The translations under genes and the position numbers were made by a program. The notes beneath the pieces are model-generated. The model did no database searches. It saw only the letters and a program-made list of their open reading frames with translations, and was not told where the DNA came from. This document shows positions 25,301 through 32,209 of a DNA stretch of 35,148 nt, one piece after another. Origin of the DNA: Thermococcus sp. (GTDB lineage Archaea; Methanobacteriota_B; Thermococci; Thermococcales; Thermococcaceae). The first letter of the stretch is position 1; every line of letters starts with the position of its first letter. The stretch covers positions 1 to 35,148 of the forward strand of contig JALTCK010000033.1 in NCBI GenBank assembly GCA_027074805.1. Direction: 5' to 3'.

Positions 25301-26067
25301 ATGTCAGCAACACAGGAATAGAGGTTGCAAAGGAGTATATCATCCAAGAAATTGGGGAGGAGTACTTCAAACCACGTCCGTGGGGCGAGGAGGGTGCCCA
25401 CGAGGCCATAAGGCCTACTAGACCTATAGACACCGGTCGTTTGATGCAACTCATCAGGGACGGCGTCATCCAGCTTCCTAGGAATCTGACGAGGAACCAC
25501 TACAGGCTCTATGATATGATATTCAAGAAGTTCATGACGAGTCAGATGGTGCCGGCGAAGATACTCTACGAAAAAGCCGTCATAGACGCAGGGGTTGGAA
25601 AGGCGGAACTCGAGGGGTATGTCAAGGTTCTCGAAGATGGGTGGACAAAACTTCGTTCGCCACCGATGAGAGAACTTCCCAAACTCGAAAAGGGTGCCAA
25701 TTTGAGAGTCACGGAGGCAAAGAAATGGAAGGCTCCAAAGATTTCCCTGTACACCCAGGGGGATATAATAGCCCTCATGAAGGAGCGGAAGATAGGAAGA
25801 CCTTCAACCTACGCAAAGATCGTCGAAACACTCCTGCGCAGGTATTATGTCATAGAAACTAGGGGGAGAAAGAAGCTGGTTCCAACAGAGCAGGGCATAA
25901 AGGTCTATCACTACCTCATGAGCAAGTACAAGGATCTAGTCAGCGAAGAAAAGACGAGGGAACTGGAGGAGACAATGGATTTGATAGAGGAAAATCGGGC
26001 CGATTATCAGGGGGTACTCAACAATCTCTATAGGGAGTTGACGACTTATCTAAGGAAAGCTTTGTGA
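22393..26067 (+). CDS. rgy: Reverse gyrase
   Basis: This 1224 aa enzyme introduces positive supercoils and is the hallmark of hyperthermophiles. An N-terminal zinc finger has Cys9, Cys12, Cys27 and Cys30. The helicase-like domain has Walker A APTGMGKST (106-114) and a DDVD Walker B (213-216). The second RecA-like domain contains YIQATGRTSRLFAGG. A topoisomerase IA domain starts near MIVESPNKARTIANFFG. A second zinc finger has Cys725, Cys728, Cys741 and Cys744. The catalytic Tyr963 lies in LITYHRTDSTH. Length is normal and no intein is present. It has its own promoter; an AT-rich gap separates it from trmBL2. Confidence 0.98.
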   Translation: MKAIYRDMCPNCSGRVSDERLYFKNPCSECIPQPLHVDSYFDLIGAVRNALALRGTLKEWERLYELENGLREVESFFEKATGFTFWSAQRTWVKRLLKGRSFSIIAPTGMGKSTFGAFMAVWYALRGKKSYIVVPTTSLVIQTAKKIEKIVERAGVEARVAYYHGNLRKKEKEDMLRKIQGEEYEILITSAQWLSRKYGEILKGRHFDFLFVDDVDAFLKASKNIDRSLLLLGFNEDMIEKAWEIIRLKKEMARYLNGRAEDRDERLKELNGKIRSIQRDIEAYKAKHEIGKMVIASATGSARGDRIKLYRELLGFEVGSGRSALRNVVDSYMKPKKDIGEHLEELLERLGKGGIIFTPIDQGLGYAEELAKYLRERGFKVELVSSKNRKAIERFESGEADYLIGSATYYGSLVRGLDLPHLIRYAVFTGVPKFRFSIDLERPTIYRALGLLSEVMDFLSDEDRKQAEKLHARLRRLIRNIPQFELLKIEEALAEGLPIENGFHNHVLDVFRELVEFLRRVLRDEEVMKKLAEDPFISLNEEGGKWYVEIPDVRTYIQATGRTSRLFAGGITKGLSVLIVDNEKVFNGLVRQMRWRFTEFKMVPFEELNLDEILGQIDEDREKVRLVMEGKISARVKDLVKSALMIVESPNKARTIANFFGQPSKTRIGDLVAYEVSIGNMMLTILASGGHMFDLVTNEGYHGVLIKREGEPFKFIPVYDTIKRCRDCGHQFVDWEEKGVCPRCGSTNVRDALENVKAMRELAQEVDEILIATDPDTEGEKIAWDIRNVLSPYTPNIKRIEFHEVTRPAIMRAISEARDVNEGRVNAQLVRRIEDRWIGFELSQELQRVFENHNLSAGRVQTPVLGWIIERYKEFTESETYFLGLTLENGLHMTVEIGKEGKKVEPPEYVTVEDVQLEDRELNPSPPYTTDAMLKDASTFLKLSAPQTMRLAQDLFELGLITYHRTDSTHVSNTGIEVAKEYIIQEIGEEYFKPRPWGEEGAHEAIRPTRPIDTGRLMQLIRDGVIQLPRNLTRNHYRLYDMIFKKFMTSQMVPAKILYEKAVIDAGVGKAELEGYVKVLEDGWTKLRSPPMRELPKLEKGANLRVTEAKKWKAPKISLYTQGDIIALMKERKIGRPSTYAKIVETLLRRYYVIETRGRKKLVPTEQGIKVYHYLMSKYKDLVSEEKTRELEETMDLIEENRADYQGVLNNLYRELTTYLRKAL

Positions 26068-26271
26068 CATTAAACAACATCACCACTTATTTCTTGAATT
26101 GTTATCGAAATATTCTCGCAATAAATTCTCTTTTAGTAGCAACCAAAAGATTAAAAACAATAAGCGTGGTAAATGGTTTGCGTTTGAATGCATACTCCCT
26201 AATATCACTGGGAGTCATTGGGGGGATATTGGACTTGGATAATACCCGGAACTAAGTAAACGTGGAAAAAA
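26068..26271. other. AT-rich intergenic gap before trmBL2
   Basis: About 200 bases with lower GC than the neighbours. A 63-codon open frame crosses it but has no ribosome binding site or protein-like pattern. A weak hairpin (ACTCCC/GGGAGT, 26194-26215, ten-base loop) is the only structure seen. The region could hold regulatory sites for trmBL2. Confidence 0.35.
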
Positions 26272-26317
26272 TTTATATGCCCTTATGCCCAATACTGAAT
26301 TAGAAAATGTGGTGGTG
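26272..26317 (+). promoter_or_regulatory. trmBL2 promoter and ribosome binding site
   Basis: TTTATATG (26272-26279), preceded by an A-run that fits a BRE, predicts a transcript start near 26302. GGTGGTG at 26311-26317 lies before ATG 26324, selecting this start over the in-frame ATG 26285. Confidence 0.65.
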
Positions 26318-26323
26318 GTAAAC

Positions 26324-27118
26324 ATGGTTAAGGACAGAATGGTGGAACTCCTTCAGGAACACTTTGAGTTGAACCTCTACGAGGCAAGGGCGTACGTGGC
26401 TCTCGTTGGCTTCGGAGTCCTTACTCCGGCGGAACTTGCCAGCGTTTCCGAAGTCCCGGCTCCGAGGACATATGACGTCCTTAGGAGCCTTGAGAAGAAG
26501 GGCTTTGCCATAAGCCAGCCAGGGAAGGTGAACAAGTATAGGCCGGTTCACCCGCAGAACATTCTCGAGAAGTTCATCGAGGAGTGGCAGGAACGTGTTA
26601 AGGAAGAGCTTGAAGAGAAGAAGAAGGCCAAGGAAGAGCTTCTTGAGCTCATGACTCCTCTAATAGAGACGGAGATTCCAAAATACGGCGTCGAGAGGGT
26701 TTGGGTCGTCCGTGGGATTAGGAACGCCACCCTAAAAACTAAGGAGATGTTCGAGGAGGTCAAGGAGCAGGTACTCCTCGCGGACGATGGTTACATTGCC
26801 ATTAACCTTGAGAGTGAGATCATCAAGGCAATTGACAACGGTGTCAAAGCCAAGATAATCGTCACCAAGCCCGTTCTTCAGAGGATAAACACCTCAAAGA
26901 TAATGGACTACTACAAGGCCAAGAAGCTCGAACTCAAGGTTATGGACGCCATTGAACTCCCAATGCTCATCTGTGACGACGAGGTATTCTTCGCCCTCGA
27001 GGACATGGCTGCTAGGTACTTTAACTACGAGACCCAGATCTGGATAAAAGATTTCAGGATAAAGGCTCTCTTCGAAAACAAGTTCAAGGAATACTGGAAG
27101 AAGGCCAAGAAGGCCTGA
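26324..27118 (+). CDS. trmBL2: TrmB-like chromatin protein TrmBL2
   Basis: This 264 aa protein has an N-terminal winged helix (residues 1-75: YEARAYVALVGFGVLTPAEL, PAPRTYDVLRSLEKKG) and a coiled-coil-like basic/acidic stretch (about 90-120). A C-terminal domain, shorter than in sugar-binding TrmB proteins, ends in AARYFNYETQIWIKD. Length and sequence match TrmBL2 of Thermococcus and Pyrococcus. TrmBL2 is an abundant DNA-coating protein that forms stiff filaments and represses genes without a sugar ligand. Placement next to reverse gyrase groups two DNA-architecture genes. It is monocistronic and converges with the small winged-helix gene after a T-rich spacer. Confidence 0.93.
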   Translation: MVKDRMVELLQEHFELNLYEARAYVALVGFGVLTPAELASVSEVPAPRTYDVLRSLEKKGFAISQPGKVNKYRPVHPQNILEKFIEEWQERVKEELEEKKKAKEELLELMTPLIETEIPKYGVERVWVVRGIRNATLKTKEMFEEVKEQVLLADDGYIAINLESEIIKAIDNGVKAKIIVTKPVLQRINTSKIMDYYKAKKLELKVMDAIELPMLICDDEVFFALEDMAARYFNYETQIWIKDFRIKALFENKFKEYWKKAKKA

Positions 27119-27139
27119 TTCTTTTCTTAACTTTTGTCC

Positions 27140-27352
27140 TTAGATGTACTTGAACTCGTTCTCCTCTGGACGCTTTTCCCTGAGTTTCCAGAGTAGCCTG
27201 CCGTCTTTTTGAAAACTCTCAACTTTTCCCTGCTCAACGAATCTTAAAAGGTATCTTCGCACTTCCAGGACCTTCAATCCGGTCGCGGAAGATATCTCCT
27301 CGATCGTCATGGGACCCTTCCCCAGGACTTCAAGAACTCTCCTGTTCTTCAT
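27140..27352 (-). CDS. Small winged-helix DNA-binding protein, 70 aa
   Basis: Almost the whole protein is one winged helix-turn-helix: a first helix (NRRVLEVLGKG), then MTIEEISSATGLKVLEVRRY as the HTH, and a wing (VESFQKDGRLLWKL). It should bind DNA without a separate ligand domain. Its ATG overlaps the stop of the zinc-ribbon gene by four bases, so it is the last gene of a three-gene minus-strand operon and translationally coupled. Targets unknown. Confidence 0.75.
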   Translation of the reverse strand: MKNRRVLEVLGKGPMTIEEISSATGLKVLEVRRYLLRFVEQGKVESFQKDGRLLWKLREKRPEENEFKYI

Positions 27353-27675
27353 TCTCCTCCCTCCAGTTTTTTGTAGCGTTCCAACAGGTTAATTATGAGT
27401 CCCATGACCCTTAAATGTTTCTCCAGTAAATCTATGTCATCGGGAAGAGAAGCTGCAAGCGTTTCAAGCTTCGTCCTCAGAGCATTCTCAACGCTCTTTA
27501 TCTCCCCCCCTCGTTGCTTGGAGCGGTATTCACAGACCGGACAGAAAACCCTTCCGTCTTTCTCAAACAGGGGGGAGCCGCACTTAGGGCAGTGCTTATC
27601 TAGCATCTTAGCACCAGAAAGCATCAAGGGCATTATTATGTTCTTGATCTCCCATTCGGTAGGCCCACTCTCCAT
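27349..27675 (-). CDS. UPF0148 zinc-ribbon protein
   Basis: This 108 aa protein belongs to the UPF0148/autoantigen p27 family. MLSGAKMLDKHCPKCGSPLF and VFCPVC form a zinc ribbon with Cys29, Cys32, Cys45 and Cys48, followed by a helical tail. ATG 27675 is supported by GGGGTGAT, which overlaps the stop of the arginase-like gene. A longer reading to 27768 would run into that gene and is not favoured. Role unknown; archaeal members often sit near informational genes. Confidence 0.85.
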   Translation of the reverse strand: MESGPTEWEIKNIIMPLMLSGAKMLDKHCPKCGSPLFEKDGRVFCPVCEYRSKQRGGEIKSVENALRTKLETLAASLPDDIDLLEKHLRVMGLIINLLERYKKLEGGE

Positions 27676-27679
27676 GGAA

Positions 27680-28405
27680 TCACCCCATGAGCAGGCTGAA
27701 AACTTCGAGGATTGCTTTTTTCCCGAGTCTTGATCGTTTAACCCTGTCTGAGACCTCAGCAATGTCAAATGCCATTATTTTGAACCTCCTTTTTATCTCC
27801 TCCAGGAGGTTGAGGAGCTCTTCAAGAGTTAGTTCACCGTGCTGAAAGCGGGCTATTTTGTACTCGGGCCTGAGGACGTCCATGTCGACGCTCAGGTAGA
27901 TTTCATCCCCAAGATACTTTTTGGCATCTTTCATGATTTCTTCAAGGGGTGTCGTCTGAAGGTTTTTGTAAGCCCTCCATTTTCCGCGGGTCTTCCTGCT
28001 CCTGAGAAGTGCGGGGAATATCTTCACCCGTTTCGTCCACAGTTCGGTTCTGTCGGTAGTGGGAATCATTAGGACTGGTGCTAGGACGACAGCACGGTAC
28101 ACGTGGCGGTTCTCAAGTGCATAAGCGAGCCAAGACCCGTGGTCGAGGTAATCATGCATTAAATCAGTATGGGCATCTAGACTGAGGAGTGATATAGCTT
28201 TAAGCTTCTCCACTATGCCGTAGGTGGCTAGATGCTCCCCGACAACGTAGGCACGGTCCACTGGTATTCTCTCGGCGAGAAGATCGACTCTGCTGGACTC
28301 TACGATCACGTAATCGTCTATCAGCTTATTCCTCTTCAGGAGCTCGAGGGTGTAGAGAACACCTTCCCTGTTGGGTTTCTCGCCGAATGGGATGAAGGTT
28401 ACCAT
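27680..28405 (-). CDS. Arginase/agmatinase-fold hydrolase, short form
   Basis: This 241 aa protein keeps the six binuclear-manganese ligands of the ureohydrolase family: His58 in VVGEHLATYG (GGDHS equivalent), Asp77, His79 and Asp81 in LDAHTDL, and Asp174 and Asp176 in SVDMDVL. It is shorter than agmatinase (about 300 aa), GGDHS is altered and the usual DP after the last motif is missing, so the substrate may differ from arginine or agmatine. GGTGG lies four bases before ATG 28405, and a TATA-like ATTTAAAAAG lies near 28434-28444. First gene of the operon with UPF0148 and winged-helix genes. Confidence 0.8.
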   Translation of the reverse strand: MVTFIPFGEKPNREGVLYTLELLKRNKLIDDYVIVESSRVDLLAERIPVDRAYVVGEHLATYGIVEKLKAISLLSLDAHTDLMHDYLDHGSWLAYALENRHVYRAVVLAPVLMIPTTDRTELWTKRVKIFPALLRSRKTRGKWRAYKNLQTTPLEEIMKDAKKYLGDEIYLSVDMDVLRPEYKIARFQHGELTLEELLNLLEEIKRRFKIMAFDIAEVSDRVKRSRLGKKAILEVFSLLMG

Positions 28406-28490
28406 TATTCCACCGGGTGGAGATGCGGGTTCATCTTTTTAAATCTTGGGAAAGAATGTTGACATAGAGATGTTAAAATCAAAAGCCAAC

Positions 28491-28536
28491 CTTTAAAAAC
28501 TAGCACTCTAAAGCTTAATCGAAAAATTTTGGAGGT
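28491..28536 (+). promoter_or_regulatory. Promoter and ribosome binding site of the HPS-PHI operon
   Basis: CTTTAAAAAC at 28491-28500 predicts a transcript start near 28520. GGAGGT at 28531-28536 lies six bases before ATG 28543. The control region also serves the divergent arginase-like gene. Confidence 0.6.
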
Positions 28537-28542
28537 ACGGAG

Positions 28543-29763
28543 ATGATACTCCAGGTCGCCCTTGATCTCACCGATGTTGAGCAGGCCATTTCTATAGCTG
28601 AAAGAGCCGCTCACGGCGGTGCGCACTGGCTTGAAGTTGGCACTCCCCTCATAAAGAAGGAGGGAATGCGTGCCGTGGAGCTTCTGAAGAGACGTTTTCC
28701 GGACAGGAAAATAGTGGCTGACCTTAAGACTATGGACACCGGTGCCCTAGAGGTGGAGATGGCCGCAAGGCATGGGGCCGATGTTGTTTCTATTCTCGGA
28801 GTTGCCGACGACAAAACAATTAAGGACGCTGTTGAGGTTGCCCGGAAGTACGGGATACGAGTCATGGTGGACCTCATAGGAGTTAGGGATAAGGTTAAGA
28901 GAGCCAAAGAGCTCGAGAAGATGGGGGTTCACTACATACTAGTACACACCGGCATAGATGAGCAGGTTCAGGGGAAGACTCCACTCGAAGACCTTGAGAA
29001 GGTCGTTCAGGCTGTCAGGGTCCCCGTGGCCGTCGCTGGAGGCCTCAATCTTGAGACCATTCCAAAGGTCATAGAGCTTGGTGCCACCATAATAATCGTC
29101 GGAGGGGCCATAACAAAGGCAAAGGATCCAGAGAAAATCACGAGAAAGATCATAGATCTCTTCTGGGGAGAGTATATGATGACCATAAGGAAGGCCATGA
29201 AGGACATCGTGGAGCACATAGGGAACGTTTCTGAACAGATCAAGCTAGAGCAGGTTAGGGGTTTCGTCGATGCAATGATAGGGGCCAACAAAATCTTCAT
29301 TTACGGGGCTGGAAGGAGCGGGCTAGTCGGAAAGGCCTTCGCCATGAGGCTTATGCACTTAGATTTCAATGTCTACGTCGTTGGTGAGACCATAACGCCA
29401 GCTTTTGAGCCTGGAGATCTCCTGATAGCCATCAGCGGTTCAGGTGAGACCACGAGCATAGTTGACGCAGCAGAGATAGCTAAGAAACAGGGTGGAAAGG
29501 TCGTCACGATAACATCCTACGCTAACTCCACCCTCGGAAAGCTCTCGGATGTCGTCGTTGAGATTCCAGGAAGGGCAAAGACGGACATACCAACCGATTA
29601 TATCGCCCGGCAGATGCTCACTCAGTACAAGTGGATAGCTCCCATGGGGACTCTCTTTGAGGACTCAACCATGGTATTCCTGGACGGAGTAATAGCCCTC
29701 CTCATGGCAACATTCCAGAAGACCGAAAAGGATATGAGGAGGAAGCATGCGACCCTTGAATAA
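28543..29763 (+). CDS. Fused 3-hexulose-6-phosphate synthase/6-phospho-3-hexuloisomerase
   Basis: This 406 aa bifunctional enzyme of the ribulose monophosphate pathway interconverts fructose-6-phosphate with ribulose-5-phosphate and formaldehyde. In Thermococcales it supplies pentoses because the classic pentose phosphate pathway is missing. The HPS domain covers residues 1-210 (ALDLTDVEQAI, VADLKTMDTG, VAVAGGLN). The SIS-type PHI domain covers about 211-406 (IFIYGAGRSGLVGKAFAMRL, AISGSGETTSIV). The fusion is normal for the order. It leads a five-gene operon with very short gaps, next a FtsZ-like gene nine bases downstream. Confidence 0.97.
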   Translation: MILQVALDLTDVEQAISIAERAAHGGAHWLEVGTPLIKKEGMRAVELLKRRFPDRKIVADLKTMDTGALEVEMAARHGADVVSILGVADDKTIKDAVEVARKYGIRVMVDLIGVRDKVKRAKELEKMGVHYILVHTGIDEQVQGKTPLEDLEKVVQAVRVPVAVAGGLNLETIPKVIELGATIIIVGGAITKAKDPEKITRKIIDLFWGEYMMTIRKAMKDIVEHIGNVSEQIKLEQVRGFVDAMIGANKIFIYGAGRSGLVGKAFAMRLMHLDFNVYVVGETITPAFEPGDLLIAISGSGETTSIVDAAEIAKKQGGKVVTITSYANSTLGKLSDVVVEIPGRAKTDIPTDYIARQMLTQYKWIAPMGTLFEDSTMVFLDGVIALLMATFQKTEKDMRRKHATLE

Positions 29764-29772
29764 GGGATAGAT

Positions 29773-30525
29773 ATGCCATCCTTTACCCACATTTTTGTTG
29801 GAATCGGAAACACCGGTTCGAGGATAGTGAATGGGATAAAGGCGGATGGAATAGTGAAAGTCACAGTGAATCCAGCCTACTACTTACTCCCGAGCTCAGA
29901 GAGGTATGCACAAAGGCTCAGTTCCTTTTTTGAGTCTATTCCGAAAAACTCATTTCTATGGCTGGTTTTCGAGGACAAGCCGTTAAACCACGAGCTTCGT
30001 GAGGTTATAGAAACTGCTCTCCCAGGTGACGTAATTAAGCTAGCCTACGTTCTTACTCCCAACAGAGAGCTCGTAACCACTGGAAAACCGAAGTGGGCCG
30101 AAGGATTTGAGACTGTATTCTACGACTCGCTATGGGACTTCTTCAACGGGAAATACTCAATATCAAAGGCCTTTGAAAGCGCCAGTCAGGGGATAGGCCG
30201 CATGTTCTCAAAACTCTACTACTATCTCGAAACCCAGATGCTGGTCAACATTGACTATGCGGATCTTTTCAACATGATAAAAGGGGGGAATGTAGGGATA
30301 CTCAGACTCCTGAGAGGTGTTGACTTTGACTGGCACTGGGGTCTATGGGATAGGGGTCTCGTGGCACTCCTAGTTGGAGAGGAGGCTCCTCTCAAAGATG
30401 CTCACAGCATACTGGGAAGGTTCCAGGAGATACTCTCAGAGAAGGACGTGATTTGGGGCGTGATAACGGACAAAGATCTCGGAAGGGACTCCGAGATACT
30501 GGCCCTTCTTGTCAAGAGGTGGTAG
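29773..30525 (+). CDS. Divergent FtsZ/tubulin-superfamily-like protein
   Basis: This 250 aa protein starts FVGIGNTGSRIVNGI (residues 8-22), resembling the first nucleotide-binding loop of FtsZ. The region SQGIGRMFSKLYYYLETQML-NIDYADLFNMI (about 138-170) resembles the FtsZ core helices before the C-terminal domain. The end, ILSEKDVIWGVITDKDLG, closely resembles the FtsZ C-domain ending (IIWGA-x-x-D-x-x-L). The tubulin signature GGGTGTG (T4 loop) is absent: the matching region reads VFEDKPLN. The protein is also about 100 residues shorter than FtsZ. It may bind no GTP. A hypothetical-protein label is the fallback. It lies within the HPS-PHI operon, behind AGGGAT. Confidence 0.6.
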   Translation: MPSFTHIFVGIGNTGSRIVNGIKADGIVKVTVNPAYYLLPSSERYAQRLSSFFESIPKNSFLWLVFEDKPLNHELREVIETALPGDVIKLAYVLTPNRELVTTGKPKWAEGFETVFYDSLWDFFNGKYSISKAFESASQGIGRMFSKLYYYLETQMLVNIDYADLFNMIKGGNVGILRLLRGVDFDWHWGLWDRGLVALLVGEEAPLKDAHSILGRFQEILSEKDVIWGVITDKDLGRDSEILALLVKRW

Positions 30526-30526
30526 A

Positions 30527-31171
30527 ATGAAGGCCCTGTTCTTCGATATAGACGGGACGCTCTTAACCGAGATGCCTCTGATAGAGATGTTCCTTCCTCA
30601 GGTCTATGAGAAGCTCTCTAAGAAGCTCGGAGTGGACAAAAAAGAGGCCAGAGATAGGTTTTTAACCGAGATATTTGGAAGGCGGGACACCTATGACTGG
30701 CATGACTGGAATTTCTTCTTCAGGCTCTTTGACCTTGATGTGAAATACGAGGACCTTCTGAGGAGTTACCCTCACAAACTTCACGTCTATCCTGATACAG
30801 TACCAACCATCGAATGGTTGAGGGATGAAGGCTATAGGCTGGGAGTTATAACGAGCGGACCGGAATACCAGAGACTAAAGCTCAGAATCGCGGGATTGGA
30901 CAAGTATTTCGACGTAGTAGTCACAAGGGATGACGTGGGTGCGATAAAGCCGGAGCCTAAAATCTTCCTCTACGCCATTGAAAGCGTTGGAGTTGGACCT
31001 AAAGACTCTGCCATGGTGGGTGATTCACTCAGTCAGGACGTCTACGGCGCTAAAAACGTCGGAATGAAGGCGGTGTGGATAAACCGAAACGGGGATAAAG
31101 GATACAACATGGCAGATTACGAAATAAGAACCCTTCATGAGCTGAGAAAGATTGTGGGGGATGGGCTATGA
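30527..31171 (+). CDS. HAD-superfamily phosphatase
   Basis: This 214 aa protein has the HAD motifs FFDIDGTLL (nucleophile Asp7, acid Asp9), VITSGPEYQ (motif II), KPEPKIF (motif III Lys) and MVGDSLSQDVYGAKNVGM (motif IV). A helical cap lies between motifs I and II (about residues 17-90). It is probably a small-molecule phosphatase; the substrate is not evident. ATG 30527 lies one base after the upstream stop with GAGGTGG in front. Placement after HPS-PHI suggests a sugar phosphate or side-product substrate, which is inference. Confidence 0.88.
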   Translation: MKALFFDIDGTLLTEMPLIEMFLPQVYEKLSKKLGVDKKEARDRFLTEIFGRRDTYDWHDWNFFFRLFDLDVKYEDLLRSYPHKLHVYPDTVPTIEWLRDEGYRLGVITSGPEYQRLKLRIAGLDKYFDVVVTRDDVGAIKPEPKIFLYAIESVGVGPKDSAMVGDSLSQDVYGAKNVGMKAVWINRNGDKGYNMADYEIRTLHELRKIVGDGL

Positions 31172-31347
31172 AGGAAATTTTCAATGCAGATGGGATTTTT
31201 GTGAAGTATAGAGAGAAGAGAGTTGAGCTCGAGAATGGACAGGTACTTACCCACAGGAGTGAAGAACCGACGGAGCTCTGGTGGGATCTCAAGGAGGCCA
31301 TTAAGGGCAAGAAGGTTAAAATAGTCGTCTACGAACTCGAGGAATGA
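31168..31347 (+). CDS. Small 59-residue protein coupled to the HAD gene
   Basis: Translation from ATG 31168 gives a 59 aa product opening MKEIFNADGIFVKYREKRVE and ending KVKIVVYELEE. Its start overlaps the HAD stop (ATGA) and its stop lies three bases before the next gene, so it is locked inside the operon with no slack. Composition is charged with beta-like strands at both ends and a central WWDLKEA helix. No family recognised. Tight coupling argues that it is real. Confidence 0.75.
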   Translation: MKEIFNADGIFVKYREKRVELENGQVLTHRSEEPTELWWDLKEAIKGKKVKIVVYELEE

Positions 31348-31350
31348 AGT

Positions 31351-32175
31351 ATGATAGGGCACTTAATCAACACCGATGTGGGAAACCGAGGGATTACTAC
31401 GCTCTACCTTGAATACCGCAGAAGAAACTTTAATTTTTTGAAAAACGCTGCAAAAACCTTCCTTAACAACTATGAGCACACTCTCATCGTCACGGGGTTT
31501 CCAATCCCTCCAACAATGAGGGCTGAAACGGATGGTCCACCCGGGGCGGTTGCCCTTTACAATGCCGTAGAAAAGCTCGGAGGGAAGGCTGAAATACTCA
31601 CCTATCCCGAAATCGAGGGGGCCCTCAGAGCTTTCGGGATAGCCTTCACAAAAAATCCCCCCATTGGGGACTATTCTCTGCTCATCGCTGTTGAGACACC
31701 TGGAAGGGCAGCAGATGGGAAATACTACTCCATGAATGGGCTTGAGATAAGGAGAGGAACGTTTGACTGGGCTGTTGAAGAGGCCAGGGAGTTTGGAATT
31801 CCAACCATTGGGATTGGAGATGGTGGAAACGAGGCTGGAATGGGCAAAATAAATGATCTCGTAGCGAAGTACGTTCCCAACGGAGAAAGGATAGGGAGCG
31901 TCGTGGAGACCGATGAGCTTATCCTATCCGCGGTCTCCGACTGGGGAGCATACGGTTTGATCGGGGAGGCGGCGCTTGCCGAGGAAGAGCTCCTGGATGT
32001 GCTGGAAAATCTGGATGAGGGGAGGATCCTGAGGCTTCTCTGGAAAAACGGGATTATAGATGGGGTCTCTAAAAAGGTTGAGCTTAGTGTTGATGGGATA
32101 CCTGAAAGGGTACACTCCAAATTCATTAGGCTCTTAACCTCTGTTGTTGAATTTAAGATAGCCCTAGGAGATTGA
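31351..32175 (+). CDS. D-glutamate-cyclase-like (DUF4392) protein
   Basis: This 274 aa protein resembles the C-terminal domain of D-glutamate cyclase (DUF4392/GLUCM-like). Supporting signs are the start LINTDVGNRGI, the TGFPIPPTMRAETDGPPGA motif with DGPPGA near residues 61-66, GIGDGGNEAGMGK near 151-163, and LISAVSDWGAYGL-like ILSAVSDWGAYG. The known activity is conversion of D-glutamate to 5-oxo-proline in animals; an archaeal role is not established. It is the last gene of the HPS-PHI operon. The tail of helices after 205 is ordinary. Confidence 0.7.
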   Translation: MIGHLINTDVGNRGITTLYLEYRRRNFNFLKNAAKTFLNNYEHTLIVTGFPIPPTMRAETDGPPGAVALYNAVEKLGGKAEILTYPEIEGALRAFGIAFTKNPPIGDYSLLIAVETPGRAADGKYYSMNGLEIRRGTFDWAVEEAREFGIPTIGIGDGGNEAGMGKINDLVAKYVPNGERIGSVVETDELILSAVSDWGAYGLIGEAALAEEELLDVLENLDEGRILRLLWKNGIIDGVSKKVELSVDGIPERVHSKFIRLLTSVVEFKIALGD

Positions 32176-32179
32176 AACA

Positions 32180-32188
32180 TTTATAAAT
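32180..32188 (+). promoter_or_regulatory. TATA box of a leaderless HD-domain gene
   Basis: TTTATAAAT is centred about 25 bases before ATG 32210, with no ribosome binding site, so the transcript probably starts at the ATG. Confidence 0.6.
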
Positions 32189-32209
32189 CTCACTTTCTTT
32201 TCTAGCCTC

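Noticed and set aside
22393..26067. Possible intein in reverse gyrase
   Set aside because: Length and motif order are those of an uninterrupted enzyme.
26064..26255. 63-codon plus-strand frame after reverse gyrase
   Set aside because: No ribosome binding site, AT-rich and unlike a protein; the overlap with the rgy stop (GTGA) is probably chance.
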